Source: Vicinamibacteria bacterium
GTDB lineage: Bacteria; Acidobacteriota; Vicinamibacteria; Vicinamibacterales; UBA8438
Assembly (NCBI GenBank): GCA_022820675.1
Contig: JAJEFC010000107.1
Location: forward strand, 1 to 43,656
Reading direction: 5' to 3'
Length of the DNA: 43,656 nucleotides
Every line of letters begins with the position of its first letter. The stretch's first letter is position 1. A program made the translations under genes and the position numbers. This document shows positions 8,215-16,521 of this stretch, piece by piece. Under the pieces are notes generated by a model, which saw only the letters and a program-made list of their open reading frames with translations, did not search any database and was not told the origin of the DNA.

Positions 8215-8308
8215 GGTGCGCCCAGTCTACCACCGGCCCGCGTCGAGCCGGGCGGGTGGCAGCGGGTGGCTCGAATCCAATCGCGCCGGCCCGCGTCGGG
8301 CCTGGCCG

Positions 8309-8347
8309 GTGGCTCGTCCCCATCGCTGGATTCCCGCGACGAGCCAC
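8309..8347. repeat. Perfect 10-bp inverted repeat in divergent spacer
   Basis: GTGGCTCGTC (8309-8318) and GACGAGCCAC (8338-8347) are separated by 19 bases. They lie in the 326-base spacer 8215-8540 between two divergently transcribed genes, so this is not an obvious terminator. A regulatory site or a folded spacer element is possible. I see no gene in this spacer. Confidence 0.6.
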
Positions 8348-8540
8348 GGGGGTGCCATCCCGCCAACGGGCTAACGCGCGACGCCGGATGCGGGGGAGTA
8401 CGGCCCTGAATCGGCTTCCGGCACAGCCGCTCGCGCGCATCCGGTCTCGTCGGCCTCACCCAGTCGCGGTTGGTCCCCGCGCCCTCTTGCCCGCGTCGAA
8501 ACCGCTGGCTCGCCCGACGGGATTCGGGTATAACCACAGC

Positions 8541-9014
8541 ATGCTGCCGCGGACTGTCGTCGTCACAACCTGCGCCCTCGCACTGGCCCTCGCCGCGCAC
8601 GCCGCGCACGCCCAGGTGGGCGGCAACCTGGCCGCCGGGCCGCCGCTCGACATTCACCTGGAGATCGCGTCGGGCCCGGACGGACCGCGGTTGTCCACCG
8701 GCGCGTTCGACCTGGTCACGGGCGAGTACTACCGGCTGAACGTCACCAGCGACGGCGCCGAGCCGTGGCGGCTCGAGGTCGACGACCTGCTGCGCAGCTC
8801 GCACCTGCGCATCGTCACCATCAACGGCATCGAGGTGCACCTGCAGGCGCAGACGTTCCGCGCCATCGAGTTCGACGTCGGCGGCACCGCCCAGTTCAGC
8901 TTCACGCCCATCCGGACCGGCGCGTTCGACTTCACCGTCGGCGACGTCCCCTCGGTCCGCCGTCGGCGCGCGGACGGCGGCCGCACCGTGGCGGGGACCT
9001 TCACCGTCAGATAG
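8541..9014 (+). CDS. Secreted cupredoxin-like protein
   Basis: A 157-residue protein with signal peptide MLPRTVVVTTCALALALAAHAAHAQ. The mature part contains GEYYRLNVTSDGAEPWRLEVDDLLRSSHLRIVTINGIEVHLQAQTFRAIEFDVGGTAQFSFTPIRTGAFDFTVG. This is the strand pattern of a cupredoxin-like beta sandwich. The copper-ligand set His-Cys-His-Met is absent from the usual C-terminal loop, so it is probably not an electron carrier. ATG 8541 is chosen because the signal peptide begins there, and TATAAC lies just upstream; the long frame before it is non-coding in character. It is single, divergent from the split-barrel operon and convergent with the serine hydrolase. Confidence 0.75.
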   Translation: MLPRTVVVTTCALALALAAHAAHAQVGGNLAAGPPLDIHLEIASGPDGPRLSTGAFDLVTGEYYRLNVTSDGAEPWRLEVDDLLRSSHLRIVTINGIEVHLQAQTFRAIEFDVGGTAQFSFTPIRTGAFDFTVGDVPSVRRRRADGGRTVAGTFTVR

Positions 9015-9157
9015 CCGCTCGCGCCGGCAGGCGGAAGCAGGAAGAGCGCCAGCGCCGCGCCGGCGGCGAAACGACGCTGGCCGAAGCAGCGTAGGCGGCG
9101 ACAGCGCGTCTGAGTCGACCGACCGGCCTGGCCCCTTCGCGACCAGTTCCGTGTGGC

Positions 9158-10687
9158 TCACATTCCCGCCGCGCGGATGCTGTAGTTCTCGTTGCGCCAC
9201 ATCAGCATCCGGCCGTCGGGCATCTCCTCGAAGACGAACGCCTCGCCCAGGTCGCCGTTGTCGCGCACACGCCGGAAGGTGCCGTCCTCGACATGGCGGA
9301 GCCGGGTCAGGGCGTTCAGCGGGTTATCGGTCGGCAGCGACAGCACGTGCAGGTCGCCTTCCCGCACGAGCACCGCGCTCTCTCCCCCGAGGGGCCGCTG
9401 GTAGGTGCCGGTGAAGCGCTCAAGGGTCTCCCGGGCCGTCGCCGCGCCGTCCTCGGCGCGCGCGGGGACCTCACCGTCGGCAGCCTTGCCGTCCGACTTC
9501 CCGGCCGCCTCGCGCAGGGCGGGCGCGACGATGTCGTAGGCGGTCTGCGCGAACCGGCGCGAGTTCACGCCCTGGCCGTTGGTCATGAACGCGGTGGCGA
9601 CCTCGTCCTGGGGGCGCAGCAACAGGTGGCTGCGGTAGCCCGGGCAGGAGCCGCCGTGACCCACGAAGGTGTCGCCGTCCGACTTCCACACCGAGAAGCC
9701 CAGCCCGTAGGTGGTCTCGCCGTCGGGCTCGAGCCAGTGCACCCGGTGCATCTCGCGCAGGTTGTTGCGGTCGAGCAGGGCATCATCGCCGTCGAGCACG
9801 CGGAACTGCCACGAGGCGAAGCGCGCGAGGTCCTCGACCGTCGAGATGAACCCGGCGGCGGGGCTGATGCCGCGCACCTGGTACTCGGGGACCAGCCTGC
9901 GCTCGCCGTCGCGCCCCCGCGCGGTGTAGCCGCTCGCCAGCCGGTTGCCCCGGAAGCGGTCCTCGTGGTCGGTGAAGGTGCTCGTCATCCCCAGCGGGTC
10001 GAGGATGTTTGCGCGGACGTAGTCGTCGTAGGTCTGCCCCGACGCCGCCGCCACGATCTCGCCGGCCAGGGTGAGCCCCAGGTTCGAGTACTGATAGTAG
10101 GTGCGCGGAGGATACAGCATCGACTGGGTGGACAGCCGGCTGACGATCTCCTCGTGGGTCGGGAAGGGATAGTCGGGGCCGGTCCAGTACGACGCCTTGG
10201 CCTCGCGCGGGAGCCCCGAGGTGTGGGTGAGCAGCCCCTCGACGGTGACCCGTCCCGCCTCGGGATCGTCGTCCCGGATCTCGTACCAGTCGAGGTGCTT
10301 CGCCACCGGGTCGTCGAGCCCGACCTTGCCCTGGTCGCGTAGCTGCAGCACGCCGACCGCGGTGAAGAGCTTGGAGATGGAGCAGATGGAGTACATCGTC
10401 GACGCCGTCGCGGGCTCCTCGGGCTCGACATGCGCGTACCCGTAGCCCTTCGCCCACACGAGCTCCTGGTCGCGCACCACCGAGAGGGAGGCGCCGGGGA
10501 TGCCCCCGTAGGCCTGGGCCGCGTCCATCCAGGTGTCGAGCAGATGCAGGGCATCGGCGACGCCGGGGTCGTCCGCGAGCGACTGCTGCGCGTGGAGCCC
10601 GGGCGCGGGAGCCAGGACGAGTGCAAGCGCGGCGGCGGCCGCGGCGATGCGGGACGCCGGCCGAAGCGGGTTGCGGGGTGTCTTCAT
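9158..10687 (-). CDS. Secreted beta-lactamase-family serine hydrolase
   Basis: A 509-residue protein with a signal peptide ending near LHAQ. It has the class C beta-lactamase / DD-peptidase-like catalytic set: Ser103-Ile-Ser-Lys106 (SICSISKLF), Tyr200-Ser-Asn202 and His344-Gly-Gly346. The C-terminal 120 residues form an added beta domain seen in many Beta-lactamase (PF00144) family hydrolases. Members act as esterases, peptidases or amidases outside the cell; the substrate cannot be told here. AGGAG stands 7 bases before ATG 10687. The 25 extra residues encoded upstream are Arg/Pro-rich and not signal-like. Monocistronic as far as visible. Confidence 0.88.
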   Translation of the reverse strand: MKTPRNPLRPASRIAAAAAALALVLAPAPGLHAQQSLADDPGVADALHLLDTWMDAAQAYGGIPGASLSVVRDQELVWAKGYGYAHVEPEEPATASTMYSICSISKLFTAVGVLQLRDQGKVGLDDPVAKHLDWYEIRDDDPEAGRVTVEGLLTHTSGLPREAKASYWTGPDYPFPTHEEIVSRLSTQSMLYPPRTYYQYSNLGLTLAGEIVAAASGQTYDDYVRANILDPLGMTSTFTDHEDRFRGNRLASGYTARGRDGERRLVPEYQVRGISPAAGFISTVEDLARFASWQFRVLDGDDALLDRNNLREMHRVHWLEPDGETTYGLGFSVWKSDGDTFVGHGGSCPGYRSHLLLRPQDEVATAFMTNGQGVNSRRFAQTAYDIVAPALREAAGKSDGKAADGEVPARAEDGAATARETLERFTGTYQRPLGGESAVLVREGDLHVLSLPTDNPLNALTRLRHVEDGTFRRVRDNGDLGEAFVFEEMPDGRMLMWRNENYSIRAAGM

Positions 10688-10852
10688 CAGGATACTCCTG
10701 GGCTGGCGTGGAGGCCCTCGGTCGCTCAGGCGAGCACGAGCTGGCGTCCGCGGACCGTGCAAGGTTGCAGTGTAGTGCGTGAGCGACGACGCAACAACCG
10801 AGGTCGCAAGCCGCGGGTGCTGTCGAGACCGCTAAGTCGGAATCACGTTCCG

Positions 10853-10884
10853 ATCCGTTCACCACACGGGCGAACGAAACGGAT
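10853..10884. promoter_or_regulatory. 7-bp inverted repeat before addiction module
   Basis: ATCCGTT (10853-10859) and AACGGAT (10878-10884) are separated by 18 bases and end 11 bases before the antitoxin start. Position suggests an operator for the antitoxin-toxin complex. Short, so weak evidence. Confidence 0.3.
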
Positions 10885-10895
10885 ATGCTGAGACG

Positions 10896-11126
10896 ATGTT
10901 GGCCAAGTCCGAGATCCAGCAAGAAGCAATGAATCTCCCGGCACACGAGCGCATCGAGCTCGTGGTCGAGCTCTGGGACAGTCTGGTCCCAGGGGAGATT
11001 CCCGTCCCCGACTGGCAGCGGGACCTGATTCGCGACCGACTGGCGGCGCTCGACGACATCCTGCCGGAGAAGCGTTCGTTGCCCTGGGAAGCGGTCCGCA
11101 AGCGCGTCTTCCCCGACAGGACGTGA
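10896..11126 (+). CDS. Addiction-module antitoxin, RelB-like (TIGR02574 type)
   Basis: The 76-residue product reads MLAKSEIQQEAMNLPAHERIELVVELWDSL, a polar middle, and a C-terminus with LPWEAVRKRVF. The LP..ER.EL...LW.SL signature is that of the 'putative addiction module component' family, small antitoxins that pair with ParE/RelE toxins. The TGA stop overlaps the GTG start of the next frame (GTGA), so the pair is coupled, antitoxin first. The operator candidate at 10853-10884 lies just upstream. Confidence 0.8.
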   Translation: MLAKSEIQQEAMNLPAHERIELVVELWDSLVPGEIPVPDWQRDLIRDRLAALDDILPEKRSLPWEAVRKRVFPDRT

Positions 11127-11419
11127 CCCTGCCAGTTCGGCTGACGTCTGCCGCGGTGCAGGATCTGGCGGTCGCCGAGCGGTGGTACCTCGACGAGGCC
11201 CCGCACGTACTCGCGTCGTTCGAGGAGGCAGTCGACACGGCCTTCGGCCGGATCTCGGAGCGACCCGAATCGTACCCGGCCGTGGAGCCGACCGTCCGCC
11301 GCGCTCTGGTGCGGAAGTTCCCGTTCTCGGTCTTCTACAGGGTCCTACCTGGATGGATCGAAGTCATCGCGGTCCTGCACCAATCCCGAAACCCGGGGAC
11401 GTGGCGACGGCGGGTCTGA
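11123..11419 (+). CDS. ParE/RelE-type toxin
   Basis: A 98-residue protein. VRLTSAAVQDLAVAERWYLDEAPHVLASFEEAVDTAFGRISERPESYP and RRALVRKFPFSVFYRVLPGWIEVIAVLHQSRNPGTWRRR match the ParE/RelE superfamily: an N-terminal helical pair, then strands with 'R...FP..V.Y' and a terminal 'HQ.R.P..W'. ParE-like members poison gyrase and RelE-like members cleave mRNA; the sequence alone does not decide. Start is GTG 11123. Its last 75 bases overlap the 3' end of the convergent serine hydrolase gene, a dense arrangement suggesting the module was inserted against an existing gene end. Confidence 0.82.
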   Translation: MTLPVRLTSAAVQDLAVAERWYLDEAPHVLASFEEAVDTAFGRISERPESYPAVEPTVRRALVRKFPFSVFYRVLPGWIEVIAVLHQSRNPGTWRRRV

Positions 11420-13138
11420 ACTGCCGAAGGCGATGTTCCAGGCGCGCGAGGTGCTCACGGTGAACCCGGAGACCGCGCCCGCGTCGTCGCGGCGGAAGGT
11501 GAAGTACCAGCCCCGGGCGTAGAAGCCGTGGGCGAACGTCGGCGCGAGCGGAATGCGGCCCAGCTTGCGGTTCCACAGGACGAGCCGGCCCGCATCCACC
11601 CGGAAGGTGTACCCCACGGCGAGGTCGTCGCTGTAGTACGACCCGGCGTAGGCCGCGAGCGCCTCCGCCGAGGGGCTGACGGGCACCGCACGGCGATAGA
11701 CGGGACGGGGCGGATCGCCGACGCGCAGTGTCGTCGGCTGTTCGCCGTCGCCGGGGGTGAACGTCACCTCGGTCGTCCCGCCGAGAAGGAACCGGCCCCC
11801 GCCCGCCGGGCGTAGCGACTGCTCGGCGCCGGCCCCCACCAGGACGAGATCGTCGCCGCGGGCGATGACCCTCAGCGGCACGTCGTTCCCCGCACGAAGG
11901 TAGTAGCCGGCCAGACTGACCGGATCGGCCGGCTCGACGCCGGTCTCGCCGCGTTCGGCCGCCGGCACGGAGGGGCGCCGCGGAGCAGACGGCGGACTCG
12001 CCTCCTGCACCGGGGCGGCCGCACCGGGCGACGGCGGCCGCAGGAACACGTCGGCGACGTCGCGCGCCAGGCGTCCCGGAGCGGCGCGGTCGGTGTTGCA
12101 GAGCACCGCGACCGCGAGGTCCTCGTCGGGAAAGCGGAGGAACTCGCTGCGGTAGCCGGCGTCGGTGCCGCCGTGGCCGATGGTAGGCCGGCCGCGGTGG
12201 GCCCCGTGCACCAGCCCGAACGCGTACGACAGGCGCGCGCCGTCGTCGAGCGCGCCGCGCGCCTGAAGCTGCCGGAGCACGTCGCGGCCGCCGACCTCCC
12301 CGCTGCTGAAGTTGCCGTTCCAGCGGGCGAGGTCCTCGACCGTCGTGAACAGGCTGCTGGCCCCGACGATGGCGAAGTCGGGGATGCTGAGCCGATAGCG
12401 TCCGAAGCCGTCGCGCGTGTAGGCGTACGCGCGGTCCCGGACCAGCATGGTGTGGTCGTCGCGAAACACGGTGCGCGTCATGCCGAGCGGACCGAACAGC
12501 CGCGCGCTCGTGAACGCGCGCAGCGTCTGCCCCGACACCCGTTCGACGACGACCGCCAGCAGCGTGTACCCCGAGTTGCTGTAGAGGTAGTCACTGCCGG
12601 GGGCGAAGTTGAGCGCGGTCTGGCGCGACAGCAGGTCGAGCACGTCCGACTGCCGGATGACGTCGCCGCCCCAGCGCCAGCCTGCCATTTGCAGCATGGC
12701 CCACTGGTCGCGGACGCCGCTCGTGTGGTGGGCGAGGTGCCGCAGCGTGATCGGCGAGCCGAAGTCGGGCAGCTCGGGGACGTGGCGCCGGATGTCGTCG
12801 TCCCAGGAGACCTCGCCGTCGGCCACCAGCAGCGCGACGGCCAGCGCGGTGAACTGCTTCGACACCGAGGCGACGTGGAACACCGTCGACGGCGTGATCG
12901 GGACGTCGTACTCGAGGTTGGCGGCGCCGTACCCCCTGGCGAACACCAGCTCGCCGCCCCGCATGACCGACACCGCGCAGCCCGGGGTGCGCGGTCCCGT
13001 CCACGACGCGAAGAGCGCGTCGACGCGCGGCCCCGGCCCGTCGCGTTGCGCGGTGCCCGACAACACCGCGGCGGCGAGACCGCCGGTCGCCGCCACCGCT
13101 CCGATGACGAACGCAAGCCGCCGGAGCAGCACCTTCAT
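11345..13138 (-). CDS. Second beta-lactamase-family serine hydrolase
   Basis: A 597-residue protein with a hydrophobic N-terminal segment (residues 5-28). Catalytic residues are visible: Ser91-Val-Ser-Lys94 (HVASVSKQF), Tyr186-Ser-Asn188 and His322-Gly-Gly324. After the catalytic domain comes a Pro/Ala-rich linker (about 365-400), then two beta-rich C-terminal units (AGYYLRAGNDVPLRV... and YAGSYYSDDLAVGYTFRVDAGRLVLWN). This layout is typical of secreted penicillin-binding-protein-like hydrolases. ATG 13138 removes an Arg-rich extension with no signal character. The 3' end runs 75 bases into the convergent toxin gene. It is a divergent relative of the hydrolase at 9158-10687, not a recent duplicate. 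Confidence 0.85.
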   Translation of the reverse strand: MKVLLRRLAFVIGAVAATGGLAAAVLSGTAQRDGPGPRVDALFASWTGPRTPGCAVSVMRGGELVFARGYGAANLEYDVPITPSTVFHVASVSKQFTALAVALLVADGEVSWDDDIRRHVPELPDFGSPITLRHLAHHTSGVRDQWAMLQMAGWRWGGDVIRQSDVLDLLSRQTALNFAPGSDYLYSNSGYTLLAVVVERVSGQTLRAFTSARLFGPLGMTRTVFRDDHTMLVRDRAYAYTRDGFGRYRLSIPDFAIVGASSLFTTVEDLARWNGNFSSGEVGGRDVLRQLQARGALDDGARLSYAFGLVHGAHRGRPTIGHGGTDAGYRSEFLRFPDEDLAVAVLCNTDRAAPGRLARDVADVFLRPPSPGAAAPVQEASPPSAPRRPSVPAAERGETGVEPADPVSLAGYYLRAGNDVPLRVIARGDDLVLVGAGAEQSLRPAGGGRFLLGGTTEVTFTPGDGEQPTTLRVGDPPRPVYRRAVPVSPSAEALAAYAGSYYSDDLAVGYTFRVDAGRLVLWNRKLGRIPLAPTFAHGFYARGWYFTFRRDDAGAVSGFTVSTSRAWNIAFGSSDPPSPRPRVSGLVQDRDDFDPSR

Positions 13139-13173
13139 CACGCGCAGGTTAGTCGACCCGCGCCGCCGCCGCA

Positions 13174-13279
13174 ACAGCCTGCCCGCCGCCGTCGACTGCG
13201 CTGGCGCCCCAGTTCGCCTCCGGCCTGGCTCCGGTCAGTCGATGCGTCGCGCGACAGCCTGCCCGCCGCCGTCGACTGC
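13174..13279. repeat. 26-bp direct repeat with 80-bp period
   Basis: Bases 13174-13199 and 13254-13279 are identical (beginning ACAGCCTGCCCGCCGCCG), in the 261-base spacer between the hydrolase start and the 3' end of the EEP-family gene. No coding frame of convincing character is present in the spacer. Confidence 0.85.
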
Positions 13280-13399
13280 ACCAACTCACGATGCGCACGC
13301 TCCACCTCGAATCCCCTGCCGCTTGTCGACCAGTGAGAAACCTCTCCAGCTCCTCGAAGCCCGGAGTCGTTGAAAGTGAGGCATACGTGACGCCCGACG

Positions 13400-14287
13400 C
13401 TACTCCACGTCGATCCGTATCCGGCAGTGGTCGCTCGGTCCGAATCCCGCGGCATCGTTCATGGCGTGCACGCGCACCCCCTCGTGGAACCCCCGGGAGG
13501 CGAACACGTAGTCGTACTGGTATCCGCTGATGATGTCCTCGTCGAGCATGCGGCGCCGCTGCTGGCCGGCAAGACAGGTGGGGACGTTCCTCGTGTCCTT
13601 CGGCATGCCATGCGGGAGGGGATCCGCCCGTCTGTCGGCATCCGGCCACTGGGGTCCCATGAGCTCCAGGCCCAGCGCCTGCATCCTGTCGAAGATGGTC
13701 CGTGCGCGGGCGGGATGCTCCATTCTGCTGTTGTCCGCCGGCCGGTAGATCGTGCCGAGGTCGCCCGCCGCCAGCAGGCGGTGCGACGAGGGATTCGTGT
13801 GGGTGATGAACGCCGAGATGTCGGAGACGATGCGGTGCGCGGAGCCGTCCGTGTAGGCGTAGACGGCGCGCCCGCCGCGCGGCCGGGCGCGCTCCGCCTG
13901 CGGATGCGGGTACAGCCAGCGTGCGTGCATCGAGAACACCAGGAACGACTCGAGGGCCGGTCTCCCGCCATGCAGCGGCGTGACGCGCGCGGCGGCCAGC
14001 GTGCGCGCATCGCTGACCGCGATCGCGTTCGCCGGCATGCCCTCACGCTCGGCGGCAACGGGTTCGAACAGGTCGACCCGGACCCGGTCCGACAGTCGAA
14101 CCACCGCGGGCCAGGTGCTCGACCGATTCCAGTTCCACGGCACCCGTTCACCGGTGGCGTCCGCGATGCGCCCGGCCGCCCCCCTGCCCACCTCCTGCAA
14201 CAGGGCGACGTCCACGTCGTCCATCTCGCTGAGCTCGGTGAACGCATCGGCACTGCGGTTGATGTTCCAGCACACCATCCTGACCAC
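13400..14287 (-). CDS. Endonuclease/exonuclease/phosphatase (EEP) superfamily protein
   Basis: A 295-residue protein with the EEP order of motifs: VCWNIN at the N-terminus, LLQEVG (Glu32), FSMHARW, AAGDLGT (Asp176), YDYVFAS and PSDHCRIRI (Asp286-His287). EEP enzymes cleave phosphodiester or phosphate bonds in nucleic acids, lipids or inositides. The conserved Asn of the usual GDxN is Gly178 here, which could lower or alter activity. GTG 14287 was chosen because AGGAGG lies 6 bases upstream; ATG 14278 is the alternative. No signal peptide is seen, so it is probably cytoplasmic. Confidence 0.75.
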   Translation of the reverse strand: MVRMVCWNINRSADAFTELSEMDDVDVALLQEVGRGAAGRIADATGERVPWNWNRSSTWPAVVRLSDRVRVDLFEPVAAEREGMPANAIAVSDARTLAAARVTPLHGGRPALESFLVFSMHARWLYPHPQAERARPRGGRAVYAYTDGSAHRIVSDISAFITHTNPSSHRLLAAGDLGTIYRPADNSRMEHPARARTIFDRMQALGLELMGPQWPDADRRADPLPHGMPKDTRNVPTCLAGQQRRRMLDEDIISGYQYDYVFASRGFHEGVRVHAMNDAAGFGPSDHCRIRIDVE

Positions 14288-14336
14288 GCCTGACCTCCTG
14301 GCGCCAGTGTACCCGCCGGCCGCCGGCGGGATCATG

Positions 14337-14374
14337 CCGTCGAGGCAGGCAGCATCTCCCTGCCCTCTCGACGG
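14337..14374 (-). terminator. Hairpin downstream of the GNAT operon
   Basis: CCGTCGAG (14337-14344) pairs with CTCGACGG (14367-14374), with further inner pairing GCAGG/CCTGC. A second stem, CCCGCCGG/CCGGCGGG at 14312-14330, follows in the direction of minus-strand transcription. There is no T-run. Position after the acetyltransferase gene and before the EEP gene fits a transcription end. Confidence 0.4.
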
Positions 14375-14463
14375 TCCGGGCCCGGGTGCGTGCCTACCAC
14401 GCCGCCGCCGTGGCCGGCGCGTGGGCGAGCGCGGCGCCGAGGACGGCGAGGCGATCGGTCGCG

Positions 14464-14670
14464 CTCATCCGTTGGCCCTTTCCCCGACCGCTGGTGGTGA
14501 GCCGGGCGGCGGCGCTTCGAGGACGTAGAACGCGGTACCGTCGTCGATCGTGCCCCGAGTCGGACGCCCTCATCCGTTCGCGCTTTCCCCGACCGCTGGT
14601 GATGAGCCGGGCGGCGGCGCTTCGAGGACGTAGAACGCGGTGCCGTCGTCGGTCGTGCGCGCGAGTCGGA
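14464..14670. repeat. Tandem duplication of the 3' end of the acetyltransferase gene
   Basis: Bases 14464-14564 repeat 14569-14670 at an offset of 105-106 bases with about ten differences and one indel. The upstream member is the real 3' end of the GNAT gene including its stop; the other copy is an untranslated relic directly after it, with its own in-register stop. Confidence 0.85.
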
Positions 14671-15103
14671 AGCCGAGACGCGCGAGCACCGCGCCGGACG
14701 CGGTGTTCGGCACGTCGATGGCAGCCCGGACCTCCTTCCAACCCAGTGTGTCGAAGGCGAATCGGCAGGCGGCGGCTGCCGCCTCGGTGGCGAGACCCCG
14801 CCCCCAGAAGGCGGGCAGCAGTCCATAGAGCAACTGCGGCTCGGGAGGCTCGAAGAATTCGCGGAAGCCGACGAAGCCGATGACCGACGGCTCGGAACGC
14901 GGCCGCAAGGCCCACAGCCCGCCCCCGCCGCTCGCGAACCGTTGCTCGCTCGCCCGGACCTCCGCCGCCACCCAGTCGGCGGACACCGACTCGCCGTCGA
15001 GCAGGTAGCGGCGCACGTCGGGGTCGCGGAAGACGTGCAGCAACGAGCTGGAATCGGGCATCCCGATCGGCGCCAGATCCAGACGTGCCGTGCTCCACCG
15101 CAT
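14570..15103 (-). CDS. GNAT-family N-acetyltransferase (RimJ/RimL-like)
   Basis: A 177-residue protein with RLDLAPIG, DPDVRRYLLDGES, PSVIGFVGFREF, LLYGLLPAFWGRGLATEAAAAACRFAFDTLGWKEVRAAIDVPNTASGAVLARLGF. The WGRGLATEA and N..S..VL..LGF elements are the acetyl-CoA binding core and C-terminal part of GNAT acetyltransferases of the RimJ/RimL type, which acetylate protein N-termini or small amines. ATG 15103 follows the stop of the upstream gene by one base (TGAGATG), indicating coupling; GTG 15124 would overlap. The last 100 bases are duplicated downstream. The substrate is unknown. Confidence 0.85.
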   Translation of the reverse strand: MRWSTARLDLAPIGMPDSSSLLHVFRDPDVRRYLLDGESVSADWVAAEVRASEQRFASGGGGLWALRPRSEPSVIGFVGFREFFEPPEPQLLYGLLPAFWGRGLATEAAAAACRFAFDTLGWKEVRAAIDVPNTASGAVLARLGFRLARTTDDGTAFYVLEAPPPGSSPAVGESANG

Positions 15104-15104
15104 C

Positions 15105-15524
15105 TCAAGGTTGCGCGTCGGCACCCGCCTCGTCCAGTCGTACGAAATGGCGAGGCGGAAAGCCCGTCAGGAGGAGGAACGCGAGCGGGCGTGGGTATTC
15201 GCTCGCGATGCGCGCATACTCCCCTCCCGTCACCGGAACGGCCCTGTAGTCTCGCGTCGCGCCGTTGCGCGTCACCTGCACCCGGGGATTCGCCAGGGCG
15301 CGGCGGTACCAGGCGCGGGGCCAGTGATTGACCGCCACGTAGAGCTGCCCGTCGCTGTGCAGCGACTGCAGCACCCGGTCGATGGCGGCGCCGTCCTCGT
15401 TCACCGTGGTCAACACCAGCGTGTCCCCCGCCTCGGGCTGCAAGTAGCCGATCAGCGACTCGAAGGCCACGACGATCAGCACGTAGCCGACCAGCACGAT
15501 GCCACCGATCTTGACGGCTCTCAC
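15105..15524 (-). CDS. Membrane-anchored deazaflavin-nitroreductase-like split-barrel protein
   Basis: The 139-residue protein has one N-terminal span (KIGGIVLVGYVLIVVAFESL). The domain TLVLTTVNEDGAAIDRVLQSLHSDGQLYVAVNHWPRAWYRRALANPRVQVTRNGATRDYRAVPVTGGEY follows. The 'LYVAVNHWPRAWYRRALANPRVQV' strand-helix-strand is the hallmark of the deazaflavin-dependent nitroreductase / DUF385 group of split barrels, some of which use F420 and others heme or flavin. GTG 15524 is preferred, with AAGGGAG 6 bases upstream; the 16 residues before it lack support. Coupled to the acetyltransferase downstream. A similar design occurs at 7699-8214. Confidence 0.7.
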   Translation of the reverse strand: MRAVKIGGIVLVGYVLIVVAFESLIGYLQPEAGDTLVLTTVNEDGAAIDRVLQSLHSDGQLYVAVNHWPRAWYRRALANPRVQVTRNGATRDYRAVPVTGGEYARIASEYPRPLAFLLLTGFPPRHFVRLDEAGADAQP

Positions 15525-15667
15525 GGCACACTCCCTTCGCGCGACTTGGGCCCGCGCGGCCGGGTCTCTCACCGCGGCTCGGCGACCGCTTTCGCGACAT
15601 CTCGACCGGTCTCGTTCGACTTCGTGTGGTCGGTCCGGCGGCTCCCATCATGCGAGGAACGGACCGC

Positions 15668-15790
15668 TCAGACGCCCGGCCCGCGTCCCGAGCCGGGCGA
15701 CAGGTGATCGAGGTCGAGCGGGTCGCTCTCGACGTACTCGCGACCGGTCAGATCATCGAGCGTCTGAACCACCCCGTCGATGAGCCTCAT
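15668..15790 (-). CDS. Possible 40-residue acidic peptide, third gene of the TIGR04255 operon
   Basis: ATG at 15790 overlaps the stop of the HTH gene (ATGA) and opens a frame of 40 codons: MRLIDGVVQTLDDLTGREYV, then ESDPLDLDHLSPGSGRGPGV. The N-terminal part looks like an amphipathic acidic helix; the tail is low complexity. Coupling by ATGA and codon bias similar to the neighbours argue that it is translated, but its short length makes chance possible. I recognise no family. Confidence 0.4.
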   Translation of the reverse strand: MRLIDGVVQTLDDLTGREYVESDPLDLDHLSPGSGRGPGV

Positions 15791-16521
15791 CCTGTCGATT
15801 CACGCCGCATGTTCCTCGTGGCGCCGGCGGCGCGACCGCTTCCGGCATCCCGATGGACCTGGTCGTTCATCGCGTCGATCAGGTTCTCGGGCGAGGGCGG
15901 TGTGCGCTCGACCCGGTCCTGCGCATCGAGCTCGCCCAGCTCGACGCGCCGACCCCGCTGTCGGCGACCGAGCCGCGCACTCGCCTCGTCGAACGCCCGC
16001 GACATCAAGAGGTCGAACGGTGCGTGCCCCTTGGACACCATGAGCAGCGCGGCGCGGTTGCTCCTGGCGTCTCCCTGGTCGGCTTGCCGCATGATGTCGA
16101 GCACCTTGAGGAGGTGCTGCTCGTTCGCGGCATTCATCGCTCTGCCGCTGGCCCAGAAATGCACGCTGCGCCGCGATACCCCGAAGAGCTGCCCGAGCTG
16201 CTCCCACGTCAATCCCGAAATGCGGCGCAACTCCGAAACCGCGCGGCTCGTGACATCCGACGCAGTCGCCGTGGTTCGGTCCGTCTCCGCAGGCTCAGTC
16301 CAGGAATCACGACCCGCTGTCCGTTGGCCGTCCCACGCGAACGGTTCCGGCCACACGCCCATCGAAGCAGTGGACGAAGTGCCGTCGGCCAGCGGTTGCC
16401 AGGCCGCGATGATGACCGCGATGGGTGTCAGCGACCCGCGAAGCCCGTATCCAGTGGATGCGTTCGTGTCCGCCCCGCGCCGCGGGGCGCGGGAGGCCCT
16501 GGACGAGTATTGCAGGTTCAC
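15787..16521 (-). CDS. HTH regulator-like protein paired with TIGR04255
   Basis: A 244-residue protein. Residues about 90-150 form a helix-turn-helix (AVSELRRISGLTWEQLGQLFGVSRRSVHFWASGRAMNAANEQHLLKVLDIM) close to the XRE/Cro type. The N-terminal 85 residues are low in recognisable structure and the C-terminus is Arg/Glu-rich. GTG 16521 overlaps the TGA of the upstream gene (GTGA), with GGAGGA five bases before it, so translation is coupled. It is a likely transcriptional repressor of its own operon; direct repeats at 17352-17382 are candidate targets. The role of the long N-terminal extension is unknown. Confidence 0.7.
   Translation of the reverse strand: MNLQYSSRASRAPRRGADTNASTGYGLRGSLTPIAVIIAAWQPLADGTSSTASMGVWPEPFAWDGQRTAGRDSWTEPAETDRTTATASDVTSRAVSELRRISGLTWEQLGQLFGVSRRSVHFWASGRAMNAANEQHLLKVLDIMRQADQGDARSNRAALLMVSKGHAPFDLLMSRAFDEASARLGRRQRGRRVELGELDAQDRVERTPPSPENLIDAMNDQVHRDAGSGRAAGATRNMRRESTG

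Noticed and set aside
8309-8347. Inverted repeat as a terminator
   Set aside because: It lies between two divergent genes, so no transcript should end there.
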